This document shows, in pieces, positions 12,591-25,078 of a stretch of 64,000 nucleotides of DNA. The notes under the pieces were generated by a model. It had not been told where the DNA came from and made no database searches. It saw nothing but the letters and a program-made list of their open reading frames with translations. The stretch comes from Phoebastria nigripes (lineage: Eukaryota; Chordata; Aves; Procellariiformes; Diomedeidae). The stretch is from assembly GCA_035582835.1 (NCBI GenBank), contig JAYKAV010002765.1, forward strand, positions 130,533 to 194,532, read 5' to 3'. The position numbers and the translations under genes were made by a program. Within the stretch, counting starts at the first letter, position 1. Each line of letters starts with the position of its first letter.

Positions 12591-13185
12591 TGTGCTAGTT
12601 TTGACTGGGACAGAGTTCATTTTCTTCACAGTAGCTAGTATGGGGCTATGTTTTGGATTTGTGCTGGAAACAGTGTTGATAACACAGGGATGTTTTAGTT
12701 ACTGCTGAGCAGTGCTTACACAGAGTCAAGGCCTTTTCTGCCTCTCACACCACCCCACCAGCGAGGAGGCTGGGGGTGCACAAGAAGCTGGGAGGGGACA
12801 CAGCCGGGACAGCTGACCCCAACTGACCAAAGGGATATCCCACACCATATGACGTTATGCTCAGTATATAAAGCTGGGGGAAGAAGGAGGAAGGGGGGGA
12901 CGTTCAGAGTGATGGTGTTTGTCTTCCCAAGTAACCGTTACGTGTGATGGAGCCCTGCTTTCCTGGAGATGGCTGAACACCTGCCTGCTGATGGGAAGTA
13001 GTGAATGAATTCCTTGTTTTGCTTTGCTTGTGTGTGCAGCTTTTGTTTTCCCTATTAAACTGTCTTTATCTCAACCCACGAGTTTTCTCACTTTTACCCT
13101 TCTGATTCTCTCCCCCATTCCACCGGGGGGGAGTGAGCGAGCGGCTGTGCGGTGCTTGGTTGCCGGCTGGGGTTAAACCACAACA
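12591..13185 (+). mobile_element. Solo LTR, ERVK (betaretrovirus-like) bird family
   Basis: The LTR starts TGTGCTAGTTTTGACTGG and ends GGGGTTAAACCACAACA, with TG...CA ends. It carries a TATA box (TATATAAA, 12865-12872) and polyadenylation signal (ATTAAA, 13054-13059). It aligns by eye along its length with the provirus LTR at 62798-63365; shared blocks include the ATGCTCAGTATA promoter segment and the GAGCGAGCGGCTG segment near the 3' end. Flanking bases are GCCTG (12586-12590) and ACCTG (13186-13190), an imperfect 5-bp target duplication. No primer-binding site follows, so this is a solo LTR left by recombination. It is antisense to C14orf132. It differs from the 62798 copy at many sites and belongs to another subfamily or is older. 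Confidence 0.88.
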
Positions 13186-13352
13186 ACCTGGCACAGGCTC
13201 TTTCTGTAAAATTGACTTCCAGTTTTTCTGTTTGTAGGTCAGTAGCACTTCACCGCAGATCTGGAAAGAAACCTTACTGCCAATTTCCCGTTTGCAGAAA
13301 TCATCTCTTACTAAATGCATATTCCCCCCTTCTCACTGCTAAAATGGCCTCA

Positions 13353-13640
13353 CATAAGAGCACAGGAATGGCCATATGGTGTCAGACAGAAAGTCCATCT
13401 CCCTTGTTTGTTAGCTCCAACAGTGGCCATAAATAGATGCTTAGGAAAGAGTAAGAGCACAACAGGACAAGCATGTCTGATCCTACCCCTTAACAACACA
13501 GCCTCCAACTGTTTTCAGCTTAGGAAGTTCATAAGCCAGATGCTATTGCTATGGATTTAATAACTCGCAAAGAACTTTGCTTCCATTAACTTGTCCAGCC
13601 TCCACCTGAGCTCATCTAAAGCTGAGCATCCTTCTCAGTC
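13353..13640. mobile_element. Ancient CR1/L3-type LINE relic
   Basis: The segment opens with AGCACAGGAATGGCCATAT, followed by TCAGACAGAAAGTCCATCT and CAACAGTGGCCA. These match an old amniote interspersed repeat usually classed with CR1/L3 LINEs (recalled pattern: a 'gaatggccatactgggtcagacc' opening). A downstream segment near 13590 (CATTAACTTGTCCAGCC) fits the later part of the same repeat. It is heavily decayed and non-coding. Its exact class needs a repeat library. Confidence 0.55.
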
Positions 13641-16600
13641 TGGCCTCTTACTGCCACTTAACAGTAAGGGTTGCCCAGTGATTCAAGTCACGTAAATCAT
13701 CCTTGAGAGATATGCCCGCCTCTCCACTGGAGAGAGGGAAGCACAGATGATTAATATCAACTGGCGATCTATCTTTTTGGTAGATTAACTTCAGTGAGAT
13801 GAATCTCATCTTCAGTCTTGATGTCTTTGCTCTCCCAAAAGGTACAGTATCTTCCCTCTGCACTCTTATTTGAGAAATTACATTAAAGGCTGGGAGACAT
13901 CCAGACGCGACGCTAATGGCAGTTGCAAAGTGCCTGTGATAAAAAGTAGGCTAAGGATAGAAAGCCTGCAATGCTTTCTGTGCTTGCTATGTTTGTCTGT
14001 CTGTGCCTCTACAAAGCAAATATACACCAATTTACGTCAGCCAAAAACTTCACCCATGTCACTGCCATTACAGTGACCTGCAGTCTGTTTCAGCCTCAGA
14101 GGGTTTTTATAGCTCAGGCAAAGCTGTAAAGAACCTGTGCCACCCTTCCCAAGAGTGCTGGGCAAGAAGGCCAGAGCAAAGGGTTAACTGGGAAACGTGA
14201 CAGTGAGGGACATGGCAGCAGCAGATGGCGAGGGGGAATGCTGTAGCACTGTTAGGAAATGAAACTCTTTTCCTAGTGACTATGTCGATATTGTTAAGTA
14301 GCGCTAATAGTACGTCACTTGCTAAATGGCTTCTGGGACTGGGGAAGAAAGAATTCACATCATTAAATAGCAACAGGCAGAAAACCAAACAGCAAAATGT
14401 TAAGGGGGGGTAATGAGAACACCCACTGTGCTGAATACCTCCTACTGACATCCAAGAGGATGCTTTAGGGTCACGAGAAGGAGAACAAGGCTCTTGAACA
14501 GTTAAGTGATACACATTCCAGTTAGCAGAAAAATCCTATTTTATAACCCAAACGATTCACATGAAGGAAAAACAACATGTCTGTTACCAGTCACTGATAC
14601 TTTAAAAATGATAGCTTGCTTAAGTAGCATCACATAAAATCCATCACTTAGCAATAACATTGCTCTGTTTCTTTGAGAATCAAGTGTCCATCATTTTTTC
14701 ACGGTCAGCTAGAGAAGTGTAACAGTTCCTGCTACCTCATTGGGAAATGAGGCTTGGCACAGAGATTTGAAAGCGTAGCTGAATCTTCTAGTAGCCATTT
14801 TCCAGAAATGAGGAAACCTCAGCAGTGGCTTTAACAGATGTGCTGTGTCTTGGCCCTGGCCTCACCGCACACCTCTCTGGGAATGGGATGCTGAGAGGTG
14901 AAATGTCATGCCAGCTCAGATGTTGTTTTGTAAAATCCCTGGTTTTACTTCAGAATATCTAATTTTTCAGGGTTTCTTTTAGGTTAAATTTTAGATAGCA
15001 TATTTTTACATGATGGCATATTCTGAATACATAATGGAAAATTATTATTTCCTTCTGCCCTGGCAGCGTGTGATTGCTACAGTGCATATTTGTGTCTGAA
15101 AACCTTCTAGTTGCAATCACAAATCAATCTAACGCAGTTGCCAAAGATGGCAGCAATACACAGGTTTGCAAAAGCATCATAACCACATTTTAATTCTTAA
15201 GCTCTTTTTAAAGCAATGTTTTGCCCTAAAGAGATACCCCACATGACCAATATTCTCCCCACACTAAGTCTCACGTCTCACAGAAACATGCATATACAGA
15301 TATTGTCCTCATCTAAAGCATGTACTGCTATATAAATGGAGACATCCTTGCTACTATTTATTTACTGGTAATATCTGGAGAAGCAAGTTCTTCTGTCCAC
15401 CGTTTGCCAGAATATCACCCTACTACTTACAATGTGAGGATTGGGTACACAGTGACAATCAGGACAGTTACTCCATGTTCACTGCAAATGGACTAGTTAA
15501 ATTCATTAAACCCACACACAACCAGAATTAAAGGGCACCTAAGGCAATCTTCTTTAGTTTAATTGAATAGGTCTAATTCTGAAGAGGGAGGATCTATGCA
15601 AATGCTTTATGCAGTTAACTTCAAATTCTCATTTTAATTAAATTCAGATCCCTGCTTCACCCTGAAATCAGAGTCTCAGGTTGACAAGCTTAGGAAAAAC
15701 AGCTGCTTATTTTCAAAATATAGTTGTCAAAATGCTCACCATACCAGTGGCAATGGAAAATTTTCACTCTAACTCGGAAGCATCACGATTTCACCTGTTA
15801 TTTTTAATCTCGTTAAAACCTCTCTATCCTATCCTACATCAGTCTCCACTTTTCTTCCGATTCACGATATTCCTAAGACTGGTGTATTACTTCCTCTGCT
15901 GCTTTCCTGATTTATGCTAGGCTAGATGTAATGTCTTTGTCCTTTTGGATGAGATCACTGTTAAATATTGTTCCTTATCAGCTGTATCTCAGAAGCCGGA
16001 GGTGCGAGTTTCAACCTTTCTGTTGAACCACACTAAGAGTTGCCTTGACCAACAGCTGTCTAGATATTTGGGAAGGAACATCCAAAGATGACCAGAGCTG
16101 CAGCAGATACTTCACTTCTGAGTTTGCTCTTGGCTGTAGAAACTGGTTTGCCTCAACTAAGGTATTCCCAGGGGGAACCAAGCTCAGCTAGATCTTTATC
16201 CCTAAGCACAGCTACCCAACCACCTTGTATGAGAACATGTCTTGTGCAGACTGGAGCACCTCTTTGTGGAAAGTTATTCTGCTAAATCAGCTGGAAGAAA
16301 CGGTGTAAATAACTGGCATGAAGGTAAGTGGGTTTACCCTCATTATTTAACTCCCCTATTTCTGCATAGGTAGCATTCAAGATACTGTCGTGATAAAGAT
16401 GCTGTGATTCCATTCCCACAATTTACATCTGCCTAGTGGCTCCTTGAAATAGCTTTTATTATTTCAAAGAATCCTACGGCTTTTAAACCATTATTCTCAA
16501 CCACCTGATGTTGGATTTCATCGTCCAAGTGTGGAAGACTGAGAACAAACAAAAGCCTTTTTATTGCTGACAAGTGATAAGTCTCAAATGGAAATAGAGG

Positions 16601-19600
16601 AGGAGTTTCTCATCCTACCCCTGGTCCCAAGAATTCCTCCTCTCTTTCCAGCCAATACCAGCAATGCTGCATCAAAGAAAAAAGCAAACTTTGTCAGTGT
16701 TGAACAGAAATGCAAACAACCTGTATGAAGAAGCTGCAAATCTAAGTCACATATAATTTAAATTGTGAATCTGTATACTCTAAATTGGAGGTGGTGGTGA
16801 ATATCAGAAAAGCGGGCAGGGCAATCAAGCAGACGTGCTTTAAACTATCTGGATGTGCCAGGAACAACCATTCAAGCAGCAGCACTAGCTGACCTTCCAC
16901 ATAACTAATACAACTGAGGCTAGCATCCTATTGTGGACACCATGCTGGGGAAACAGAAGATGCCTGGGTCCCGTTTACATACAGTTATAACTTTCATGCT
17001 TCCAGGAGCACATGCACATAAAAGGAAAAATACAAACAGAGGGAACCGGAAAGGCGAGTATTTATCAATATGGAAAAACTCAGTAGGAGGCTATAAAACT
17101 AATCCTTAGTGTTATCATGAGTAGGAGCTATTCAAATCTGTTTACAATTTCCAAAACTGGCAAAACAGAGGGCCTTTTCACACCATGTGTAGTTACACCG
17201 GGGAACTCAGAGAGAGTAGGAATTCCTTTAGAGATAAGAGCAACCTGCAGAGCTGTATCCGTTTAATATTAAACATGATTCTGGAAGGGCTTCAAACACC
17301 AAGCTTCTGAGTTTAAATTCTGTAATCATGTGTGAGAAGAAAGAGGTGCTGATTATCCCACCTATTGGAGGGTTTCTTGCACAGCCTTCTGATATTTTTG
17401 GCACTGGTAACTTCAAAGCCAAACTACTGGATTTAACTGGACTTATACCGTCTCCTGCTCTGATCCAGGCTGGCAATTCTTTTCTGGTGTCAAGTTCCTC
17501 TATTGAAAAAAAGAAAAAGAAAAGAGAAAAAAAAAAAAAACAATCTGGGGAAAAAGGAAGGAACACTGCCTAGGGCATAATGTTTTAATGTCTCAAGGGA
17601 CAGCTTTGCTCTGAAGATACAGGGAGATACCGCTGACTGGAAGCAAGCACACAGCTACACGGTCTCAGTGGAAGTTTCGGTTGTTCTTACACAGAGAGTA
17701 AGTGGCTCTCCACATGCCAGAGGATAAAGAGGAAAAGAAGAGTAACACAAGCTGGTTGTAATGACACTTCATATCTGCAAGAGGAAAGGACATTCCCACC
17801 ATAAATAGAAAAGTCAAATGATGACGTGTAAGCAGAACACCACAGAGCAGAGCTCGAGAGTGGGTGTACAGGAAAAACTGAACAAAGCCTAATCCCATTT
17901 CTCAAAGTGAAAAAGGGCTGCACAAGCCCCTCCTCCACCGTCATCTTTGCAGCTGTGTTCATCTCTGACAAAATGTCGATGCCTCATTATCAATTTACTG
18001 TTGTGGCCAAGGTATCTAGGTAGCAGAGAAAGGGGCTGAGGTTCATGTTCTTTTGATTTTCCTTCTGCTCCCTCTCCCTTAGCCTAACAAGATGCTTAGG
18101 CTATTCCCAGGGGGGAAGGATGGAATTGGCAGCCATTCACAGTAATGGAAGCAACAAAACAATTTCAAAACTAGAAATAATTCCAGATAAAAAATTGTTT
18201 AAATCACTAGACTTCAGGCGTGGGCAAAAGCAGTGATTTTGTAAATGACTGTATCCTTCAGTATTGAGTAATAAGAATGCTTCTCACAAAGACTAAAAGA
18301 ATTTCAAGGGGCAGGTTTTAGGGGCTAGATCTAGAAGGATGCAATATTTTGGACATCATCTTATTCCTCTAGAGAAAAAAATAATTACATACAAATTCCT
18401 CTATGTTGCATATGCTGACCACTGTTCAAACCAAAACCCAGTAGCAATAAAAAAAATCTTGCACCTAGCTCCGATCCCTGCTACACAGCCCATGAAAAAT
18501 TAATTGGCTGAGGTTTAACTAAACCACACTGAGAGGTATAATATAGCTTAGCTCTATTTCATCAGAGAAATTACTTGCTATTCCATGCAGACTCAAAAGC
18601 TTTCAAACTATACATCTGATGTATTCTACACAATGATGGTTGTACTACAAAGACAGGTTTGGATACATTTACCTATTGAGGGAAGCAATCGCTACCATTG
18701 CTGTACCTAATGATATGATATAAATGCCTCTTTTTCAGCACCTTTGAGACAGCCTCCTGGAATCTATCCTCAAATATTATAACATAAGAGTTAGGTCAGT
18801 CACCTCGTCATGATGCAAACCCACTGGAAAAAAATTATTCTATGATGATTTCCAGAGAATAATTCTCCCATGGAAAATCCTCACAGGCATCCAATAGAAA
18901 GCCTTAGAAGGGACATTAAAACAATTTAATAGTCTCAACTTATTCCATAATGATTATTTTCCTTGAGTTTATATATGCTACCAAACTCCCTGAAAAAACA
19001 GAGGAGAGAGAAAACTGGTAACGATGTATGCAATTTTATTTCAGCTATACGTCATTTTCGTCCAACATTTTTTTCCTATTTATTTTTTTCTTTCCCTTTC
19101 ATCCTCATGTTGCATTACATTCTCACAAACAAAAAAAGGGGGAGGGGGCACTGAGGTACGCTAACAGAATATCTGAGGTATATCTCTCATGTCTTACTTA
19201 AGGCTATTTTTCTAAACATTTTTGCTTGCTTACTTGGCACCTAGTTCAAGACACACAAGAAGCCTGAGAGTCAACAAAAACAATGTATTCCAGTTGAGAT
19301 GGACAAAAAAAGGAGAAAAAGCTGGCACAGTGTTAGCCTTTTTGATGTCTGGAGACCTTAAGGGTAGCGGCCGGCACGGAGGTCAAGTAAACCATACAGA
19401 GCAGCTTCTAGGAAGAAAGGAGGACTGCCAAATGTTATCCCGACTGTGTACACTTCACTTGATAGAACACCAACATCTGGCAGGCTGCTATACTTCTTGA
19501 TCCCATCAGGCATATCAGGCTCAACATATGGCTCAAACAACCTATAGACTGCACATCCTCCTCCACTTACTCTGTAATGCTTCAATAGTGGTTTATACCT

Positions 19601-20335
19601 GAAGAAGAAAACACATGAATTTGCTTAAAAATTAATCCTATTCTTTTGCATTTCTGTCTCATGAGTGAGCTAATCACACAATACGCAAGAGAATAAAAAT
19701 TAGAAGGTGAAAAAATGTTGACAATTTGCTAATTTCTAGTATTTGAAGAGTAGTATTCATTGTGTTAAGAAAAGTTTCTTCCAACGTAACTATTTGTTGA
19801 ATATCATGAAGAGACTAAAAGCTCGATCACGTGTAAATCTTGAGTGCTTAAGAACTCAGTGCCGCCAGGCAACTATTTCAACCGTCTTCTAGGATTTACT
19901 GTTCCCACAGCAGAGCCCGAGGAAGAGAAGTAACATGTGCTTCTCATCCACTTTGGTGCAAAGTCAGCAGGCGTAACGTGAACACATTTCACAGATGGCT
20001 TAAAATAAGCCTGGATTCGCTTTGCTTTGAAGTAAAAGAGGAGCACTCATACGGGACATTTCACTGGCTCTTTTTGGGGGGCAGAAACCTTCATCAAAGT
20101 GTGAGAACAGCCATCATCAGAGCCAAATATTCCATATGTTCTCCAAACCCGGATTCTTACAGCCTAGGTTTTGCTTATGTACTAAGACCATCAAGGGATG
20201 ATTAAGTGTGGCTGAACTAGACAGCAGCTGATGACATCTTTATCACGCCAAACAAAAACAGAACAGCCAAACCCTCTGTGTTTGCGTGCTTATGTTTAAG
20301 ATTGTTCAAACAGTTCAGAGCACGTTACAGAAAAA
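13641..20335. other. Intron stretch with no recognised gene or element
   Basis: AT-rich intronic DNA. Small inverted repeats occur: TTGAAATA/TATTTCAA at 16444-16467, TTCAGAATAT/ATATTCTGAA at 14949-15027, and AATTATTCT/AGAATAATT at 18833-18864. A purine-rich tract lies at 17506-17556. A minus-strand open frame preceded by an acceptor-like site (19358-19598) is discussed as a finding. Confidence 0.5.
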
Positions 20336-20462
20336 TATAATAAATTATACATTGATTCTTTCTCTCTAGATAAGCATGTCTATCTATGTGTAGGCAAAAT
20401 AGCACTCCTTAGTGGCTGACATATGCACAGGATGGGCACAAATCAATGTATAATTTATTATA
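20336..20462. repeat. Perfect 22-bp inverted repeat with 83-bp spacer
   Basis: The left arm (20336-20357) begins TATAATAAATTATACATTGA and the right arm (20441-20462) is its exact reverse complement. The spacer (20358-20440) shows no further long pairing. The outer ends are TATAA/TTATA, so a TA target duplication, as in Tc1/mariner-type miniature transposons, is possible. An extruded hairpin is the alternative. No known family was recognised. Confidence 0.85.
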
Positions 20463-20849
20463 CTTCTATTTGCAATTTGATATTTGTGCTTTGAACTCTT
20501 GCAGTTGGTGGGGCTGCACAGGATAATTAAAGACATGAATATGCAACAGCTTTCCTCAGGAATGAATTTTTTCCTATCCAAAAGTGATTTCTGTAAAAGC
20601 TTGTTCAGTTATTCTTGTGTTATGGAAGGCTGAGCAGGGAACAAAGAAAATAAAGTCAAAATGTATTGTATTTGCATTTTTGCCCCATTTTATTCAGTGG
20701 AATCTGAACTATGGAATCACTACTGGCCTGGAAAGCTGGAACAGTTCAGAGAAGGAGCAATTTCGTGGCTTCCTATGCCTTATAGAAGATGCAAGTTTGC
20801 ACTCCCCAGGTCTTAGGATCTTAGGGTCTTTGGAGCAAGGTTTTGAAAG

Positions 20850-20873
20850 TACAAGTGTCTTAAGACACTTGTA
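20850..20873. repeat. Perfect 24-bp palindrome
   Basis: TACAAGTGTCTT is followed with no spacer by its exact reverse complement, AAGACACTTGTA. No part of the flank extends it. The centre is CTTAAG. It could be a dimeric protein-binding site or the relic of a fold-back duplication. Nothing nearby explains it. Confidence 0.9.
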
Positions 20874-23800
20874 ATAAACGGGAGAGAAATGTTATTGTCC
20901 CTGAGCTTGATAGCTGTCCCTAAGTCTGACACACAATTCAGGTGCAGAAAAAAAAACCACCACCAGAACATTGCACCAGTTGAAAAGTCTTTCACGTAAA
21001 GGGTATCGAAAAGTAATCAGCAAATGGGCTGGCTCCAAGGTCAAGCAGGGTTTCTCCAGAGCCTTCCAGCCAAAGTAAATATACAGACTTTTTCAAACAT
21101 GAAGTTCAGAGCCCTCTGAACTTCAGATGGTCAAAGCAACAAAAGAGCTAAGGGAGACCTTGGTGCTTTAAGAGACAAGGTTCAGACTGAAGCAAGACAA
21201 GTACACGCACATACCCTTAGATTTATACTCACTTGTACATGCACATACGTGACTACATGCACAAATTTGTGGTGGTATCTTACACCTACAGATGGGATTT
21301 TAAAATAATCAATCTGGCCAAAAGATTGAGAATAAACTTCAACTACTGGAACGCAGAAAGTAAGCTAAAATATTAGGTAAGTGAACTGCACCAAAAGCCA
21401 AAACGCTGTTTTGTTAACCCCTTAGTACAAGTCCTACAAAAACAGTTGCAAAAAATGCCTGGCAGAAGTGTAACACTCTCAGCTACAGGAGACCTTAGCA
21501 CATGCATGGCGGTGCAGTTCCCAACACAATTGAGGAGCTGGGTTCTTCAGTCCAAAGCTTACATACTTAGGTAAATAATGAACTCACTGATCTAGATTAT
21601 AATACTTTTACCCATGTGGAGGTTTTATTTATGACCCCACTGAAACCAATTTAAGTAAAATACCATAGTCTCATTTTTTCATGGCATCAATGAGTGTACG
21701 GTAGAAAGATCAAATGATGAAGGAGATAAAAATTGGCGAGGTCCCAAAGATTCTCACCGAGGAGCCACTGGTTCTGATACAGGCGCAGCTCAGTTAAAAA
21801 TGGAGGTTTGGGATACCCCTGCACCATTTAGACCAGCCTTTGAACTCAGATGCACTGCCTAATAAGGGAGACCTCTTAAAGAAAGGTAACAGGCAAAGGA
21901 AATTTGATCTGAGCTAACCCTAAAACATTCTGGAGGTTGTTGCTTCCTGGGGAGAAAGAGGGCTCTCCCTCACCCCAGCAGCCTGACAGCTATCCATCTA
22001 CCCACAGAGGGACTTACCCCAACCATGCTGAAGTCTTCAGAACTGCAGCTCAAGCTTTTTTCAAGCTGAGCATCACTCGTCAAAAATCCAACACAGGAAT
22101 ATTAATAAGCAGCATGGGAGTCTTTCAGTAACAGCAGTGCAAATATCTAGTACTTGTAAAAATGCAAGCATCCCTCTTATCTTTAATCACCTATATTTTG
22201 AAATGCTGAAGATCTTCATTTCAAAAATATCTCCAAGAGACTTATGCATCCCACACCACAATTCTGTGTCTTGCATGAATAAATCTGTAACACAATGAGG
22301 TACGGAGAGCTCAGGAAGAAAAGTCACAAACAAAAATGGTTACAACACATGCCCCAAGAAACAGTTAAAGCCATCAACAAAAAAACACAGAGAGAGGTTC
22401 ACTCCATCTGGTTTGCACCCTCAGAAGCAGTCTCCTTAAAAACATTCTCAAACTCACCATCCAGTCAAAAGGAGACAAACAGGAATTTAAACTGGACATC
22501 AGGATCTCCCTTGGGAAGACACCTATTGCTTTCTGTTGGCAATATAGAGGAATGTAAATACTTAATCTTGAGGGAGTGCACATATTGCTCATTTGCAACT
22601 TTATATGAGAAACTTTTACCTTGCCAGGTGCTGATAGAAACTTATTTCCTACTATCATTATTACATTTAAGGCTTTAGAGTTGCAGAAAAAAAGTAGCAG
22701 ATGCACATACATCTAAAATTATCTACGTAGACCCATCTTAAAGGTAATTAAACAAATAAACTAATATTACAAGAAATGCAAGAGGAGAAGGGAAAGATTT
22801 TTCAAAAGAAATTATCATTTTTTTAAAGCAATTCTGCATTTTGTCATTTTGAAAGTGCCCTGCAAATCACGAGTCCTTTTTTAATATGAATTGTATATAA
22901 TTGTAATACAAATAATACAATTGTACACTGAAAGCATAGTCAAAGGGATAAAAGCAAATAGATGACCATAATAAACAGATTATGACCATGTTCACCCAAG
23001 TTAAAATGAGGTCAAGTTAGAAAGTTTAAAACATTCCAAATAAAACAATGTTTTCTACGTATTTGTTGGTTAGCCTGAACTCAAGACAACCTTTTATGCA
23101 AAGTTTCTCCAAGGCCTAAGTAAGATCTTTCCACTCCATAAAAGCACGGATGCTGCTCTGATTGCTTTCCTCCTAGCACATTCAATACCTGATCCAGTTC
23201 TCCCTTGAAAATAAATTGGAAACCATGCCATATTACCATAATACATTCCCTGACTGGAGAGACTGTACAAAATCAGTCTCTGCATTACATCCTTAAAGGA
23301 GAACATAATTCCTTTCATCTGTGGTTTACCATTACTTGAAGTTCCTCTAGGTTAAGGAAAGACATTATTTATTTATTGGCAAGTACATAGAATTAATTAC
23401 AGAATAAAAACACATTTAATCCACCCTGTTGCTCAAACAGCATCACAGAAATATAACTGATAAAATGCAGTACATTGATGCAAGAGGACTGCCCAGCTTA
23501 GAGATTCACCACCAGCTACACAAGAATAAGCTCCAGCTCAGTTCAGGAACAAGTGACCTAGAGAAGTAGGAAATCATAAAATATTTAAAAAATCTTCCAG
23601 GCTTGGCTTGTGTGGGAAACTTGCAAATCTCCCTTGAACCTTTTATTTCCAGATTGCTGGTATGAATTCAAGTTAAGTCAGCGAAACAAATACACCAAAT
23701 TTAAGAGATGAATATGACATGGTTTCAGCCCAATTCCAAACCACGCCCTGCTACAGTACAATCGAGAGGGCTTGTAGAAGCCAGTGGAAAATCTCTACTG

Positions 23801-24989
23801 GCTTCAAAGCAGAAACACTAGAGACCATAGACAGCCACCCAACTGGAAAAGCATAGTTTGAGACATATTGGGTGCCATGGGCAAGCAGGCTGGTGCTCAT
23901 CAAGAAACTCTTATTTGCATCCTTGCTATTGCCTGAGTCAGTACCTTCAGAAACTTAACATTTCTCTGTGCTTTTTTCATCTCTTCTTTTTGTTTGTTCT
24001 TACTTCTTCAAAAAAGTTCAGGGTTGAGCTCCACTACGGTTTCACTTAGTTTTCGTTTACACAAAGCCTGCCACAGTGAGGTCCCAGTCTTGCCTAGGCA
24101 CTTCAACTACAGTGTAGTTAATTTACAGCTATAACTAGTAATTGGAATTATCAGTGGCTCTTTATACCAAGAGCCAATACAGTGTAAGCAACCAACTGCT
24201 GTCAGATATCCTTTATCCATGCATGGCATATCCATGTCTGCTATATGCATAAGAAAATCAAAGCAGTGGATTCACTGAACCCAGCTCTCCTCTTTGCATT
24301 AGTTTTATATTGACATTTACTGCAATAATATAATATCAGTTTGGGGGAATTACAGGCAAAAAAATCATACCTGTCATTTTTTCACCTCATTTATGTTAGG
24401 AAACACAGCAGCGTAGAGTCTGGCCATTCAGAACAACCTGAAACCAGAAAGGATTCCCTTTGGGAAAATCTTGAAGACATTCAAGATGGTAGAGTTTCAT
24501 TATCCCAAAGTGAATCTCTGAACGAACCTGTTTGGCCCAGCAGTGATACAAAACACAGGTACATGAAACACACATACAATGACAAAAAGCAGCAAGTCAA
24601 ACTCCTCAGAAGGACCACAAGAAATGTGACTGCGATCCCTAAGAAGAAGGACTGAGTCACAGTAAATAAAAAAGCAAATGCAGCATGGTTAAACTTTAAT
24701 TATATTTGGCTCCCTCAAAACAGATGCTCGCAGACAGATTTCTGTTTCACCCACTAATGACTGTCATACACAATCATGTCACTGATTTCAGAGCGCTGCA
24801 GGTTTTATACGCTTGCAGGCAAAACTGATAAGACACAACTAAAGAATGTTCACAAAATCCAACACCCTGCTTAGTCCAACACAGATATCCAGACACTGCG
24901 ATGGAGATAAGAGAAGCAGACTGTGCCATGCCATTTCAGGAAGAGGAATAATCGTCAGACCGTGCTGGTGCCTGTTACATGTTCTGCAT
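20874..24989. other. Intron stretch with no recognised element
   Basis: AT-rich intron. No transposable element or RNA gene was recognised. A plus-strand frame ending at 24655, preceded by an acceptor-like site and followed at once by AATAAA, is discussed as a finding. Confidence 0.45.
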
Positions 24990-25078
24990 GTAGAATCATA
25001 GAATCATAGAATCATTAAGGTACTTCACATTGGCCCAGAGTAAACCCCCTCCCAAGAAATTTAAGAGAGTCTTTCTCA
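24990..25078 (-). mobile_element. CR1 LINE 3'-end fragment
   Basis: Three overlapping copies of AGAATCAT (24992-25015), followed by TAAGGTACTTCACATTGGCC, resemble the CR1 3' terminus (direct repeats of ATTCTATG on the element strand) joined to decayed 3' UTR. Only about 90 bases remain and no ORF2 sequence is included. Confidence 0.65.

Noticed and set aside
22295..22712. Overlapping 127- and 112-codon frames on opposite strands
   Set aside because: Neither has a recognisable domain, splice context or regulatory signal. Mutual overlap points to chance.
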